The notes below the pieces were generated by a model. It was not told the DNA's origin, ran no database searches, and saw only the letters and a program-made list of their open reading frames with translations. Positions 5,162 through 5,929 of a stretch of 5,929 nucleotides of DNA are shown piece after piece (positions within the stretch are counted from its first letter, which is position 1; each line of letters opens with the position of its first letter). A program made the position numbers and the translations under genes. The stretch spans positions 1 to 5,929 of the forward strand of contig DASSDW010000263.1 in NCBI GenBank assembly GCA_035696925.1, written 5' to 3'. Source of the stretch: JAJNBA01 sp035696925 (GTDB lineage: Bacteria; Actinomycetota; UBA4738; HRBIN12).

Positions 5162-5929
5162 TTACCCGCCGGGCTGCACCACGCCGTTCACGCGAAGCGT
5201 GTACGGCGCGTACTGCTGCACCAACTCGGTGGAGTCGTGGTACGTCACGATCGCGGCCACGGTGTCGGCCTGGGACCCGATCGCCTTGCGGAGGGCTCCA
5301 CCGGTGAGGACGCCGTTGTTGTCCGCGTCCAGCGAGACCTCGGCGATCCATGCCCTGCCGCCGCCGTAGGCGATCAGCCGGACCGTGTACGCCTCCACCT
5401 CGACGTTGTTGAACTGCGTCGCGGACTGCCAGTCGGCGAGCGTCGAGCCGTCCGAGATCAGCGTCTCATCGATCATCACGTCGTCGACCCAGAAGCCGGC
5501 CCCGTGGGTATTCGAGTCCGAGAAATACCGGAACGCGAGCCCCACGGTCTGGCCTTGCCACGGCGTGAGGTCACAGGTCTGCGGCGCGAACGTCGGAGCG
5601 TCGTTGAAGCCGTTGAACCCGTGACCGAAGCCAGGGCCGACGTTGCCACCCTCCGTGTCGTCCACGGTGTCCGTGCACTCGAGGCTCGTGTAGGTCTCAC
5701 CTCCGTCGTCAGTGATCTGGACGTACCCGAAGTCGAAGGTCGTCTCCAGGTCCCAGGCCGCGTCGAAGGTCAACGATGGCGTGCCCGCGGGAACGTCGAC
5801 CTCTTTCAGGATCACCGAGTTCCGACTGTCGGCGTCCGTCGAGTGCAGCGCCGGATCACCGGGCTGCCCCGGCGGGTCCGGATCGACGACCCAATCGATC
5901 GGGAGCGGCGGCAACGCGTTCACCCCGTC
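5162..5929 (-). CDS. C-terminal part of a secreted protein with immune-inhibitor-A/MAM-like domain (5' end cut)
   Basis: The frame is open to the right edge, so 255 C-terminal residues are seen and the true start is outside; a GTG at 5923 is in frame but is probably an internal Val. Numbering from the edge, residues about 35-155 form an Asp/Gly/Thr-rich beta-sandwich. The sequence runs SVILKEVDVPAG, TFDAAWDLETTFDFGYVQIT, DDGGETYTSLECTDT, then WQGQTVGLAFRYFSDSNTHG and AGFWVDDVMI. This is the pattern of the MAM-like or choice-of-anchor-type domain behind immune inhibitor A (M6) metalloproteases. Two Cys (about 85 and 119) may form a disulfide. A second segment includes VSLDADNNGVLTGGALRKAI, possibly an Asp/Asn calcium-type loop, and the protein ends VVQPGG with no sorting signal. 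The HExxH protease motif would lie off the window, so being a peptidase is an inference. It is transcribed convergently with the cyclase. Confidence 0.8.
   Translation of the reverse strand, partial: DGVNALPPLPIDWVVDPDPPGQPGDPALHSTDADSRNSVILKEVDVPAGTPSLTFDAAWDLETTFDFGYVQITDDGGETYTSLECTDTVDDTEGGNVGPGFGHGFNGFNDAPTFAPQTCDLTPWQGQTVGLAFRYFSDSNTHGAGFWVDDVMIDETLISDGSTLADWQSATQFNNVEVEAYTVRLIAYGGGRAWIAEVSLDADNNGVLTGGALRKAIGSQADTVAAIVTYHDSTELVQQYAPYTLRVNGVVQPGG

Noticed and set aside
4428..5351. Long - strand frame opposite the cyclase (about 307 codons)
   Set aside because: It is Arg/Ser/Pro-rich, overlaps a clear cyclase domain and the convergent secreted-protein gene, and crosses the 15-bp hairpin; it is typical of GC-rich antisense shadows.

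Overview
The window is GC-rich bacterial DNA with coding on both strands, 4-base stop/start overlaps, GGAGG-type ribosome binding sites, several lipoprotein signals and a MalT/LAL-style LuxR regulator. This suggests an actinobacterium or another high-GC, probably uncultured relative. The assignment is an inference from composition and gene families, because no taxonomic marker gene is present.

Left part (1-3624, + strand): the C-terminal part of a TPR-containing LuxR-family transcription regulator runs in from the left edge. After a gap of about 90 bases come three consecutive predicted lipoproteins joined by GTGA and ATGA overlaps. They are a lipoprotein of unrecognised family, a lipid-anchored alpha/beta hydrolase, and a lipoprotein with a TolB/WD40-like beta-propeller made of PD40 repeats. 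The tight coupling indicates one transcript and a shared cell-surface job; the adjacent regulator is a candidate controller.

Middle part (3625-4467): a small DUF1801 (YdhG/Fra-like) protein is encoded convergently on the - strand. A 404-base stretch between it and the next long gene is not empty. It holds a plausible promoter, a strong Shine-Dalgarno site, a 21-codon ORF and a textbook rho-independent terminator, which together look like a complete mini-gene or leader/attenuator. A second well-started peptide reading frame follows at 4376, and its N-terminus resembles that of the 21-residue peptide.

Right part (4468-5929): a short class III nucleotide-cyclase-domain protein (+ strand) carries non-canonical substrate and transition-state residues. 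It meets, tail to tail across a perfect 15-bp hairpin, the C-terminal part of a secreted protein with an immune-inhibitor-A/MAM-like beta-sandwich (- strand, cut by the right edge).

No tRNA, rRNA, CRISPR array, insertion sequence or phage gene was seen. The part most deserving a second look is the mini-gene at 4142-4324 and its relation to the cyclase behind it.
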